Shown in pieces: positions 40,052-48,566 of a stretch of 54,463 nt of DNA; within the stretch, counting starts at the first letter, position 1, and each line of letters opens with the position of its first letter. Source of the stretch: Catellatospora sp. KI3 (lineage in GTDB: Bacteria > Actinomycetota > Actinomycetes > Mycobacteriales > Micromonosporaceae); assembly GCF_029948125.1 (NCBI RefSeq), contig NZ_JASAMB010000034.1, positions 1-54,463 on the forward strand, written 5' to 3'. A model generated the notes under the pieces. The model saw nothing but the letters and a program-made list of their open reading frames with translations. It did no database searches and was not told where the DNA came from. A program made the translations under genes and the position numbers.

Positions 40052-41781
40052 TCCGACTCGTACGCCGCCACCTGCGGCCGTACTGGCGACAAATCTCCCT
40101 GGTGGTGCTGCTCCAGCTGGTGCAGACCATCGCCACCCTCTACCTGCCCACCCTCAACGCCGACATCATCGACAAGGGCGTGGTCCTCGGCGACACCGGC
40201 TACATCCTGCGCATCGGCGCGCTGATGCTCGCGGTGTCGCTGGTGCAGATCGTCTGCTCCACCGGCGCGGTGTACTACGGCGCGCAGACCTCGATGGCCC
40301 TGGGCCGCGACATCCGGGCCGCGATCTTCGCCCGGGTGCAGGACTTCTCCGCCCGCGAGGTCGGCCACTTCGGACCGGCGTCGCTGATCACGCGGACCAC
40401 CAACGACGTGCAGCAGGTCCAGATGCTGGCCCTGATGACGTTCACCATGATGGTCTCCGCGCCGATCATGATGGTCGGCGGCATCGTGCTGGCCCTCAAC
40501 CTCGACCTGCAGCTGTCCGGGCTGCTGCTGGCGGTCATCCCGGCCCTGGTGCTGGGCATCGGCACCATCGTGGTCCGGATGCGCCCGCTGTTCCGGATGA
40601 TGCAGGTCAACATCGACAGCGTCAACCGGGTCATGCGCGAGCAGATCGCCGGCATCCGGGTCATCCGGGCGTTCGTGCGCGACAAGCGCGAGCAGGAGCG
40701 CTTCGCCGAGGCCAACACGGACCTGACCAAGGTGTCGCTGGCCGTCGGCAAACTGATGGCCTCGATGTTCCCGCTGGTCATGCTCATCATCAACATCTCG
40801 ACGGTGGCGGTGATGTGGTTCGGCGCGGACCGCATCGACAGCGGCGGCATGGAGATCGGCGCCCTGACGGCGTTCCTGAGCTACCTGATGCAGATCCTGA
40901 TGGCGGTCATGATGGCCACCTTCATGTTCGTCATGATCCCGCGGGCCGAGGTGTCCGCCGAGCGCATCCAGGAGGTGCTCGGCACCGAGTCCAGCGTCGC
41001 GCCGCCCCGCGCGCCGCGGCAGCTCGACGGCGGCGTACGGGGGCACCTGGAGCTGCGCGACGTCGAGTTCAGCTACCCCGGCGCCGAGGAGCCGGTGCTG
41101 CGCGGCATCGACCTGGTCGCCCGGCCGGGCGAGACCACCGCCATCATCGGCAGCACCGGCAGCGGCAAGTCCACGCTGCTCAACCTGGTGCCGCGGCTGT
41201 TCGACGCCACCGGCGGCACGGTGCTGGTCGACGACGTGAACGTGCGCGACCTCGACCCGCAGGCGCTGTCGCGGGCGGTCGGGTTCGTGCCGCAGAAGCC
41301 GTACCTGTTCTCCGGCACGGTCGCCAGCAACCTGCGCTACGGCAAGTCCGACGCCACCGACGAGGAGCTGTGGCAGGCGCTGGAGACCGCGCAGGCCCGC
41401 GACTTCGTCGAGGCGATGCCCGAGCAGTTGAACGCTCCGATCTCCCAGGGCGGCACCAACGTCTCCGGCGGCCAGCGCCAGCGCCTGGCGATCGCCCGCG
41501 CCCTCGTCGCCCGCCCGGAGATCTACCTGTTCGACGACTCCTTCTCGGCGCTGGACTACTCCACCGACGCCGCGCTGCGGGCCGCGCTGGCACGGGAGAC
41601 GTCCGAGTCCACCGTGGTGATCGTGGCCCAGCGGGTGAACACCATCCGCGACGCCGACCGCATCGTCGTGCTCGACGACGGGCAGGTCGTGGGGGCCGGC
41701 ACCCACGCCGAACTCATGAACAGCAACGTGACCTACCGGGAGATCGTGCTGTCCCAGCTCACCGAGGAGGAAGCGGCATGA
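40045..41781 (+). CDS. Heterodimeric ABC multidrug exporter, subunit 1 (degenerate ATPase site)
   Basis: A 578-residue membrane-ATPase fusion. Six-helix domain (about 1-320: WRQISLVVLLQLVQTIATLY, then the typical ITRTTNDVQQVQM). ATPase domain with GSTGSGKST, VSGGQRQRLAIARAL and Walker B IYLFDDSFSALD. The catalytic Glu after Walker B is Asp, as in the degenerate half of TM287/288- and BmrCD-like exporters. ATG 40045 overlaps tetR, and its stop overlaps the second subunit (ATGA). Probably exports a hydrophobic drug under TetR control. Confidence 0.92.
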   Translation: MLIRLVRRHLRPYWRQISLVVLLQLVQTIATLYLPTLNADIIDKGVVLGDTGYILRIGALMLAVSLVQIVCSTGAVYYGAQTSMALGRDIRAAIFARVQDFSAREVGHFGPASLITRTTNDVQQVQMLALMTFTMMVSAPIMMVGGIVLALNLDLQLSGLLLAVIPALVLGIGTIVVRMRPLFRMMQVNIDSVNRVMREQIAGIRVIRAFVRDKREQERFAEANTDLTKVSLAVGKLMASMFPLVMLIINISTVAVMWFGADRIDSGGMEIGALTAFLSYLMQILMAVMMATFMFVMIPRAEVSAERIQEVLGTESSVAPPRAPRQLDGGVRGHLELRDVEFSYPGAEEPVLRGIDLVARPGETTAIIGSTGSGKSTLLNLVPRLFDATGGTVLVDDVNVRDLDPQALSRAVGFVPQKPYLFSGTVASNLRYGKSDATDEELWQALETAQARDFVEAMPEQLNAPISQGGTNVSGGQRQRLAIARALVARPEIYLFDDSFSALDYSTDAALRAALARETSESTVVIVAQRVNTIRDADRIVVLDDGQVVGAGTHAELMNSNVTYREIVLSQLTEEEAA

Positions 41782-43727
41782 CGGCCCCCGCGCCCCGCCG
41801 CGACAGCGGTCCCCGTTTCGGCCCGGCCGCCATGATGGCGGGCCCGTCCATGTCCAAGGCGCTGAACTTCAAGGAGTCCGGCCGCCGGCTGCTGCGCCTG
41901 CTCAACCCGTACCGGGCGCTGGTGTGGCTGGCGGTGGCGCTGGGTGTCACCGGCGTCGGGCTGTCCGTGGTGGGTCCGAAGATCCTCGGCCACGCCACCA
42001 ACATCATCGTGGAGGGCTGGTTCGGTAAGCGGATGCCGCCCGGCGTCAGCAAGACCGACGTCGTCGCCGGGCTGCGCGCCGAAGGCAACGACAACCTCGC
42101 CGACATGGTCTCGGGGATGAACATGGTGCCCGGCAAGGGCATCGACTTCGACGCGATCGGCCGGGTGCTGCTGGTGGCGCTGGCCGTGTACGCCGCCGCC
42201 TCGATCTTCTCGCTGTTCCAGTTCCGGCTCATCACCACCGTGGTGCAGCGGGCCGTCTACAACCTGCGCGAGCAGGTGGAGCACAAGCTGTCGCGGCTGC
42301 CGCTGAGCTACTTCGACGGGCAGCAGCGCGGCGAGGTGCTGAGCAGGGCGACCAACGACATCGACAACGTCGCGCAGACCATGCAGCAGTCGCTGAGCCA
42401 GCTGATGAACGCGGTGCTCACCATCGTCGGCGTGCTGGCGATGATGTTCTGGATCTCGCCGCTGCTGGCGGTCATCGCCCTGGTCACCGTGCCGCTGTCG
42501 GTGTACGTCACGATGCGCATCGGCAAGAAGGCCCAGCCGCAGTTCATCGCCCAGTGGGGCGTCACCGGCAAGCTCAACGGGCACATCGAGGAGATGTACA
42601 CCGGGCACTCGCTGGTGAAGGTGTTCGGGCGGCAGGCCGAGGCGGCCGAGCAGTTCCGCGAGCACAACGAGGCGCTGTACACGGCGGGTTTCAAGGCGCA
42701 GTTCATCTCCGGGCTGATCCAGCCGGCCATGTTCTTCATCGGCAACCTCAACTATGTGCTGGTCGCGGTCGTCGGCGCGCTGCGGGTGACCACCGGGTCG
42801 CTGTCGATCGGCGACGTGCAGGCGTTCATCCAGTACTCGCGCCAGTTCAGCCAGCCGCTGAGCCAGGTCGCGGCCATGGCCAACCTGGTGCAGTCGGGTG
42901 TGGCCTCGGCCGAGCGGGTGTTCGAGCTGCTCGACGCCCCCGAGCAGAGCCCCGAGCCGGTCCCGGCCGCCAAGGTCGACCCGGTACGCGGGCAGGTGAG
43001 CTTCGAGCACGTGTCGTTCTCGTACTCCCCGGACAAGCCGCTGATCACAGACCTGTCGCTGACGGTCGAGCCGGGCCACACGGTGGCCATCGTCGGCCCG
43101 ACCGGCGCGGGCAAGACCACGCTGGTCAACCTGCTGATGCGCTTCTACGACGTGGACGGCGGCCGGATCACCCTGGACGGCGTCGACGTCAACGCGATGA
43201 CCCGCGAGGACCTGCGCTCGAAGATGGGCATGGTGCTGCAGGACACCTGGCTGTTCGGCGGCACCATCGCCGACAACATCGCCTACGGCGCGCACGACCC
43301 CAGCCACGAGCAGATCGTGGCGGCGGCGAAGGCGACGCACGTGGACCGGTTCGTGCGTACGCTGCCCGACGGCTACGACACGGTGCTGGACGAGGAGGGC
43401 ACCAACGTCAGCGCCGGCGAGCGGCAGCTGCTCACCATCGCGCGGGCGTTCCTGGCCGAACCGAGCATCCTCATCCTCGACGAGGCGACCAGCTCGGTCG
43501 ACACCCGTACCGAGGTGCTGATCCAGCGGGCCCTGGGCTCGCTGCGCCAGGGCCGGACCAGCTTCGTCATCGCGCACCGGCTCTCCACCATCCGCAACGC
43601 CGACGTGATCCTGGTGATGGAGCACGGCTCGATCGTCGAGCACGGCTCGCACGACAAGCTGATCGCCGCGGGCGGCGCGTACGCCCGCCTCTACGAGGCG
43701 CAGTTCGCCGCGGCGGTCACCGAGTAA
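41778..43727 (+). CDS. Heterodimeric ABC multidrug exporter, subunit 2 (catalytic site)
   Basis: A 649-residue partner with a longer N-terminus and an inserted extracellular/loop region (about 75-115, GWFGKRMPPGVSKTDVVAGL). The ATPase domain has GPTGAGKTT, the less usual signature VSAGERQLL, and Walker B ILILDEATSSVD with intact Glu, then IAHRLSTI. The complementary asymmetry with subunit 1 is the hallmark of a heterodimer. The ATG overlaps the upstream stop. A terminator-like stem follows 23 bases after its stop. Confidence 0.92.
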   Translation: MTAPAPRRDSGPRFGPAAMMAGPSMSKALNFKESGRRLLRLLNPYRALVWLAVALGVTGVGLSVVGPKILGHATNIIVEGWFGKRMPPGVSKTDVVAGLRAEGNDNLADMVSGMNMVPGKGIDFDAIGRVLLVALAVYAAASIFSLFQFRLITTVVQRAVYNLREQVEHKLSRLPLSYFDGQQRGEVLSRATNDIDNVAQTMQQSLSQLMNAVLTIVGVLAMMFWISPLLAVIALVTVPLSVYVTMRIGKKAQPQFIAQWGVTGKLNGHIEEMYTGHSLVKVFGRQAEAAEQFREHNEALYTAGFKAQFISGLIQPAMFFIGNLNYVLVAVVGALRVTTGSLSIGDVQAFIQYSRQFSQPLSQVAAMANLVQSGVASAERVFELLDAPEQSPEPVPAAKVDPVRGQVSFEHVSFSYSPDKPLITDLSLTVEPGHTVAIVGPTGAGKTTLVNLLMRFYDVDGGRITLDGVDVNAMTREDLRSKMGMVLQDTWLFGGTIADNIAYGAHDPSHEQIVAAAKATHVDRFVRTLPDGYDTVLDEEGTNVSAGERQLLTIARAFLAEPSILILDEATSSVDTRTEVLIQRALGSLRQGRTSFVIAHRLSTIRNADVILVMEHGSIVEHGSHDKLIAAGGAYARLYEAQFAAAVTE

Positions 43728-43750
43728 CCCGGGCACCGCGCCCCACGGCG

Positions 43751-43784
43751 CCGGTCGGATGGCGGATCACCGCCATCCGGCCGG
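43751..43784 (+). terminator. Hairpin terminator after ABC exporter operon
   Basis: CCGGTCGGATGGCGG pairs with CCGCCATCCGGCCGG (14 of 15 bp) around ATCA. Confidence 0.65.
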
Positions 43785-43820
43785 CGTTCTTCCGTATCGT
43801 GGGGTGCGAGGGGGTGGCCC

Positions 43821-44216
43821 GTGGACATTCTCATGGTCCGTGACGTCATGACCGGGGCGCCGATCCACGTGGACCGGCAGGCTCCGATGGTCGACATAGC
43901 CCGCCTGATGCGCGAGCACGGCATCGAGGACGTGCTGGTCACCGACGACGACAAGCTGCTCGGGGTGGTCAGCTCCCGGGACCTGGTCCTGGCGCTGGCC
44001 GACGACCTCGATCCGCACAACACCATCGCCGAGGACCTGATCAAGCAGGACGTGGTCTCGGTGCACGCCGAGGACGGCGTCGGCGAGGCGGTGCGCCTGA
44101 TGCGCTCGCACGCGCTGCACCGGCTGCCGGTGGTGGAGGCCGAGCGGGTCGTCGGCGTCGTGACCTGGATCGACGTCGATCAGCCCGGAGGTGGCGCTCC
44201 CCGCGGCGTCGGGTGA
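43821..44216 (+). CDS. Two-CBS-domain protein
   Basis: A 131-residue protein of two CBS motifs (VRDVMTGAPIHVDRQAPMVD through GVVSSRDLVLALAD, and AEDLIKQDVVSVHAEDGVGE through VVGVVTWIDVD). It is similar in build to the protein at 36298, so the two are paralogues. It probably binds adenine nucleotides as a stress or energy sensor. GTG 43821 has a G-rich ribosome-binding site. GCGT-N14-GGGTGC at 43784-43807 is a loose stress-sigma promoter match. Confidence 0.85.
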   Translation: MDILMVRDVMTGAPIHVDRQAPMVDIARLMREHGIEDVLVTDDDKLLGVVSSRDLVLALADDLDPHNTIAEDLIKQDVVSVHAEDGVGEAVRLMRSHALHRLPVVEAERVVGVVTWIDVDQPGGGAPRGVG

Positions 44217-44304
44217 GCGACCGTGCGGGACCGCGCCGGGCGTTCGGTCGTTAACCTCGTCGATGCGGGATTAACCGCGTGCCGCCCCGGGGAATCCAGG
44301 AGAC

Positions 44305-45006
44305 ATGTCGACGCTGGTGTGCCATGTCCGGTGCCACCTGCCGATCGCGGAGATCGCGGTGGCGGGCACCCTGGACGACTCCACGGTGATCCACGTCGGT
44401 GCCGCGCTCACCGACTGCCTGGCCGAGCAGCCGGACGCCGTGATCCTCGATCTGGCCGAGACGACCTGCGCCGACGACCGCCTGGCGAGCTGGCTGGACG
44501 GGATGGCCCGCGGCGCCCAGCGCTGGCCGGGCGCGCCGCTGCTGGTCAGCGCCCCCGGGCTGGCGCTGCCGTCCGACGACGGCATCATGCTGTACGACGA
44601 CGTCGCGGCGGCCACGGCCGCCGCGAACGACCTGCCCCTGTCGCTGCGCCGGGCCATCGACCTGCCGCCGCTGCCCAGCAGCTGCGCCGCCGCCCGCGAC
44701 CTGGCCGCGCAGGCCTGCCGCGAGTTCGGCGCGCCGCGGCTGGCGCAGCTGGTGCGGCTGCTGACCTCCGAGTTGACCGCCAACGCGGTGGTGCACGCGC
44801 GCACCCGGCTGCGGGTGAGCGTGCGGCGCCGGGGCGGCAGCGTCTACGTGGCCGTACGTGACGGCGACCCGTTCCTGCCGCAGGTGCCCGGACCCGACGA
44901 CCCCGGCAGCAGCCTGGAGCTGGTGACGGCGCTCGCCTCCGACTGGGGCAGCCTGCTGATCAGCGACGGCAAGGTGGTCTGGGTCCGGGTCGACATCCCG
45001 GCCTGA
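44305..45006 (+). CDS. STAS-like plus RsbW-type ATPase fusion
   Basis: A 233-residue protein. The first about 105 residues look like a STAS/anti-anti-sigma fold (IAEIAVAGTLDDSTVIHVGA, then AVILDLAETTCADDRLASWL). The second half is a GHKL ATPase with the N-box LTSELTANAVVHARTRLRV and a later LELVTALASDWG. A switch kinase and its antagonist-like domain in one chain is unusual; it could be a self-contained partner-switch module. No sigma factor is adjacent. The ATG follows CCAGGAGAC. Confidence 0.78.
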   Translation: MSTLVCHVRCHLPIAEIAVAGTLDDSTVIHVGAALTDCLAEQPDAVILDLAETTCADDRLASWLDGMARGAQRWPGAPLLVSAPGLALPSDDGIMLYDDVAAATAAANDLPLSLRRAIDLPPLPSSCAAARDLAAQACREFGAPRLAQLVRLLTSELTANAVVHARTRLRVSVRRRGGSVYVAVRDGDPFLPQVPGPDDPGSSLELVTALASDWGSLLISDGKVVWVRVDIPA

Positions 45007-45018
45007 CCTGCCCGGCCG

Positions 45019-46356
45019 CTACTCGGCGAGGCGGAACCGCAGCCCGAAGTGGTCCAGGCCGACCGGCAGCGGCCGGTCCGGGCTCAGCGTCGGGTACGAC
45101 AGCAGCCGCGGCTCGCGCTCGCGCAGCAGCGCCGCCAGGATCGCCGTGGTGGTCAGCAGCACCAGGTTGCGCCCCGGGCAGCGGCCGGGACCGGCGCTGA
45201 ACGACACGGTCGACCACTCGTCGTGGCCGTCGCCGTCGATCCAGCGCGCCGGTTCGAACCGGTGCGCGTACGGCAGGGTCTGGTCGTCGCGGTGAAAGAA
45301 CGGGGCGTACACCAGGAACGAGGTGCGCGCGGGCAGTCGGCCGCCGTCCCAGCGGGTCGGCCCGCCGCTCTCGCGCAGGATCGCGGGGGTGGTCGGCCAC
45401 AGCCGCAGCGTCTCCAGCACGCAGGCGCGCAGCCGCGGCAGCCGGTGCGGTGACTCGCCGGGGCGCAGGTCCGCGGCGGCCCATACCCGCTGGGCGGGGT
45501 GCGTGGCGAGCATCGCCAGGGTGCGGAACACGGTCGCCCCGGCGGCGTCGTAGGCGAACAGCCAGTGCGGGACCTGCCCGTACGGGTCCACCACCGGCTC
45601 GGGCGGGGGCAGCAGCGCGGCCAGGCTGCCGGGTTCGCGCCGGGCCAGGTGGGTGTCGAGCCGCCGCCGGAACCGCAGCCGCAGCCGGTCCTGCCGCGGT
45701 CGCAGGCCCGCCCAGTTGGCGTCGCGGCGCAGCATCGCCAGCAGGTCCAGCAGCTCGTCGTCGTCGCGGGCGCCGTCGCCGAGCACGATGCGCCGCACCG
45801 CCCGCCAGTACGCCGCGGCGAACCGGTCCCAGCCCAGCCGCCCGCCCAGCTGGTCGCGCAGCGGCCCGATCTCCTCGTCGATCTTCGCGGTGATCGACCC
45901 GGCGAGGTGGTGTACGGGCAGGTCGGTGTCCAGCGCCAGCTCGTTGACGGCCCGGCGCGGCGCCCGCAGCGCGCCCCGGGTGATCAGCACCCCGTGCGGC
46001 TGGAAGTGCGACAACGCGGCGATCTTCGCAGTACTCGCGGGGCTGTAGGGCTCGGTCTCGGCCAGCACCGTGCGCACCGCGTCGGTCGACAGCGCCAGCG
46101 CCCAGCAGCGGCCCGGGTTGCGCAGCAGCAGCGCGCCGCCGCCGTACCGGCCGCGCAGCCGCTGCATCAGCCGCACCGCTCGGGCGTCCGGCTGCCACCA
46201 GCGGCCGGCCAGCGTGACCAGCCGCCGCCGGATGACCAGGCCCTGCGCCACCGTCGGCAGCAGCACCGTGGCGGCCACCCGCAGCGTGTCGCCGACGCTG
46301 GCCCGCGACAGCCGCACCTGCTCGGCGCCCACCCGCTCCAGCTCCTCGACCCGCAC
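45019..46356 (-). CDS. Orphan cytochrome P450 with atypical I-helix
   Basis: A 445-residue P450 with ExxR in ETLRLWPT and the haem loop FSAGPGRCPGRN (Cys393). It also has the C-terminal LLRERE...RFRLAE end. The I-helix reads AYDAAGATVF, so the usual acid-Thr pair (GxD/ET) is not cleanly present. An N-terminal hydrophobic stretch VAATVLLPTVAQGLVI could associate with membrane. It has neither ferredoxin nor reductase beside it. The start is GTG 46356. The reaction is unknown; altered oxygen activation or a peroxygenase-like role is conceivable. Confidence 0.85.
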   Translation of the reverse strand: MRVEELERVGAEQVRLSRASVGDTLRVAATVLLPTVAQGLVIRRRLVTLAGRWWQPDARAVRLMQRLRGRYGGGALLLRNPGRCWALALSTDAVRTVLAETEPYSPASTAKIAALSHFQPHGVLITRGALRAPRRAVNELALDTDLPVHHLAGSITAKIDEEIGPLRDQLGGRLGWDRFAAAYWRAVRRIVLGDGARDDDELLDLLAMLRRDANWAGLRPRQDRLRLRFRRRLDTHLARREPGSLAALLPPPEPVVDPYGQVPHWLFAYDAAGATVFRTLAMLATHPAQRVWAAADLRPGESPHRLPRLRACVLETLRLWPTTPAILRESGGPTRWDGGRLPARTSFLVYAPFFHRDDQTLPYAHRFEPARWIDGDGHDEWSTVSFSAGPGRCPGRNLVLLTTTAILAALLREREPRLLSYPTLSPDRPLPVGLDHFGLRFRLAE

Positions 46357-46424
46357 GCCCCCACGCTATGCGCGCCTCCCAGCGACCCGCGCCCCTTTCC
46401 CCGAACCCACCCACCCCCTGAGGA

Positions 46425-46476
46425 AAGGAAGGGCCCCTTCTTATCGCTTTCCGTAGTAGAAGGGCCCCTTCTTAAC
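46425..46476. repeat. GGGCCC double-palindrome element, copy C
   Basis: AAGGAAGGGCCCCTTCTTAT ... GTAGAAGGGCCCCTTCTTAA: two perfect GAAGGG-C-CCCTTC stems. The best-preserved copy, placed upstream of the orphan P450. Confidence 0.88.
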
Positions 46477-46563
46477 GCACCCTCGCGTAGGCGGGCGCCG
46501 GGTCCTGCCGATGAGGTCCGGCGCCTGCTCACGGCCGCAGGCGCCGTCAAAGCTGAGAACGCC

Positions 46564-46617
46564 GTTAAAAAGGGGCCCTTCTACGTCGCAAAGCGATAAG
46601 AAGGGGCCCTTCCTTAC
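46564..46617. repeat. GGGCCC double-palindrome element, copy D
   Basis: GTTAAAAAGGGGCCCTTCTA ... AAGAAGGGGCCCTTCCTTAC, opposite in orientation to copy C and only 87 bases away. It ends next to the stop of the Gfo/Idh gene at 46619. The 46477-46563 spacer shows no gene. Confidence 0.88.
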
Positions 46618-46618
46618 C

Positions 46619-47716
46619 TCAGGAGGTCCAGGGGGCGGTGGGGACCGACACGGGCTGGCCGGTGCGGGCGGACTCGTCGATGGCGAGGCTGAGCAGGTGG
46701 TCCTGGCAGGCCTGGGCCAGCGGGTACGGCGGCTCGCCCTCGTCGCGGCACCAGCGGCCGGTCGCCTCCAGGATCGACGCGATCGCGATCTCCTCATCGG
46801 ACAGCCGGGCCCCGGCGTAGGCGTTGCGGTACACCACCCGCCCGTCGTAGCTGACGTGGTCCAGGTCGAAGCCCTCGAGATTGAGGTCGCGTCCGCTGTG
46901 GCGGCGGCGCAGTTCCGACTCGACCGGCCGGTGGTCCAGCAGCCGCACCACCCGGTCGTCGACCAGCTCGCCGAGGCTGCCCCGGACCACCAGGCGGCGG
47001 CTGCGCAGCGGGTTCCACCACTGGTTGTCGGTGAAGTCGTACAGGCCGCTGCGGCCGTCGCCGAAGTCGATGGTGGCCAGCGTGGTGGTGGCCGGGCGCG
47101 GGGTGGCGTCGTCGCGCCAGCCGGAGGGGGCCAGCGGGTCGGCCAGCGGGGCGGTGAACGCGCGCGCCTGCACGCTCGCCGGGCCCAGGCCGACGCCGAG
47201 CATGCCGCGCAGGATCGACACCGCGTGGTAGCCGTGCGTCGAGCAGACCTGCGCGGAGGTCGGCGTGCCGATCGCGCCGGAGCGCAGCACCGCCAGCCGG
47301 GCGGCGTGGTCGGGCAGCAGCAGGTACTGCTCGGCGACCTGCACCAGGCCGGTAGCGCCGATGGCGTCCCAGAGCCTGCGCAGGCCGGCCACGTCAGGCG
47401 CGGGCGGGGTCTCCGACAGCACCGGCAGACCCCGCCCGACCAGCGTCTCGACCAGGCCGGGGTTGACGTCCCAGGGGACGGACGTGATCACGAACTCGGG
47501 GTCGCCGGTGCGCAGCAGGTCGGACAGGTCCTGGACCACCGGCAGCCGCCACTGGGCGGCCACCTCGGCGCCCGCCTGCGCCGACCGGGTCATCACCCCG
47601 GTTACCTGGAGCCGGTCCGGCATCAGCGCCGCCAGCTTGAAGAAGAACTGCGCGCGCCAGCCGCGCCCGATCACCGCGTACCGGATGGGTTCAGCCACCG
47701 GCGTACTGTACGGCAC
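46619..47716 (-). CDS. Gfo/Idh/MocA-family oxidoreductase
   Basis: A 365-residue NAD(P)-dependent oxidoreductase. Rossmann start YAVIGRGWRAQFFFKLAAL, VVQDLSDLL, VITSVPWDVNP, then VLSETPPAP where the family's EKP motif occurs. Here the lysine is replaced by Thr (ETP). The C-terminal half is the usual alpha/beta domain with GYHAVSILRGMLG. Substrate probably a sugar or cyclitol, unknown. GTG 47716 follows directly on the TGA of the upstream SnoaL-like gene (TGAGTG), so the pair is coupled. Confidence 0.85.
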   Translation of the reverse strand: MPYSTPVAEPIRYAVIGRGWRAQFFFKLAALMPDRLQVTGVMTRSAQAGAEVAAQWRLPVVQDLSDLLRTGDPEFVITSVPWDVNPGLVETLVGRGLPVLSETPPAPDVAGLRRLWDAIGATGLVQVAEQYLLLPDHAARLAVLRSGAIGTPTSAQVCSTHGYHAVSILRGMLGVGLGPASVQARAFTAPLADPLAPSGWRDDATPRPATTTLATIDFGDGRSGLYDFTDNQWWNPLRSRRLVVRGSLGELVDDRVVRLLDHRPVESELRRRHSGRDLNLEGFDLDHVSYDGRVVYRNAYAGARLSDEEIAIASILEATGRWCRDEGEPPYPLAQACQDHLLSLAIDESARTGQPVSVPTAPWTS

Positions 47717-48436
47717 TCAGCCGGTGACCGCCGGGGTGAGATTCGCCGTCGCGACCGGGTCGGTGCCGCTCGGGTACGGCGGGAACGCCTCGGAGTAGGG
47801 CATCCGCTCCGGGACCCCGGACAGCACGCCCCAGTGCTCGGCGATCATGGCGTGCTCGAGGCGGAACAAGTCGTAGAAGGCGGTCGGCTCGCCGGCCACG
47901 GTGCCCGTGCACACGGTCAGCGCGAACTCGCCGTCGGCCACCGTCAGGTGCCGCCGCTGGTAGCGGATGTCCTGGTCGCGCAGCTGCGTCCACAGCGCCC
48001 CGATCCCGTCGTCCACGCCGGGGCGGTGCTGCACCAGGCCGGTGGTGACGAACCGGCACAGGTGCTCGTAGTCGCGCGGGACCAGCACGTTGTCGACGAG
48101 GTAGTCGACCACGCGGCGGCTGGTCGAGGACTGGCGCGGCTGCTGCACCGTACGCGGGCCGGCGATCTCGGCCTGGCCGCCCGGCACCGCCACCGGCTGC
48201 AGCGCGCTCCAGTGCTCGGCGGGCACCCCCTCGGCCAGCCGGAAGATGTCGAAGCCGGTGAACCCGGGGCCCATGCCCGGGTAGAGGCTGTGCACGGCGA
48301 CCACGTCACCGCAGGTGAGCACGCGTACGCACACACAGCCGCCGTCGGCGGCCCAATCCGCGAGCAGATCCCCGGCCGAGGGGATCGCTTCCTGATGCTG
48401 CGCCACCGCGGTGGGGGTCGGGTGCCCTGCCCTCAT
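47717..48436 (-). CDS. SnoaL-like/NTF2-fold protein, apparently two tandem domains
   Basis: A 239-residue protein in which two NTF2-like units can be seen. Residues about 20-85 have VCVRVLTCGDVVAVHSLYPG and FDIFRLAEGVPAEHWSALQP. Residues about 110-230 have YLVDNVLVPRDYEHLCRFVT, VADGEFALTVCTG and YDLFRLEHAMIAEHWGVLSG. The repeated FRLxxxxxAEHW motif supports internal duplication. Such folds serve as isomerases, hydrolases or binding modules; function unknown. ATG 48436 has GGGAGGCACG. It is co-expressed with the Gfo/Idh gene. Confidence 0.78.
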   Translation of the reverse strand: MRAGHPTPTAVAQHQEAIPSAGDLLADWAADGGCVCVRVLTCGDVVAVHSLYPGMGPGFTGFDIFRLAEGVPAEHWSALQPVAVPGGQAEIAGPRTVQQPRQSSTSRRVVDYLVDNVLVPRDYEHLCRFVTTGLVQHRPGVDDGIGALWTQLRDQDIRYQRRHLTVADGEFALTVCTGTVAGEPTAFYDLFRLEHAMIAEHWGVLSGVPERMPYSEAFPPYPSGTDPVATANLTPAVTG

Positions 48437-48566
48437 CGTGCCTCCCGGAGGGTTCGTCGCTGCCGCGCCTGTCCGATGGTCACTCAGACGCCTGCGGCGA
48501 GTACCCGCAGTGAGCGTGACCCAAACCACATCGGTACGGTTTTCACTCCAGCACACGGAGGTAGCC

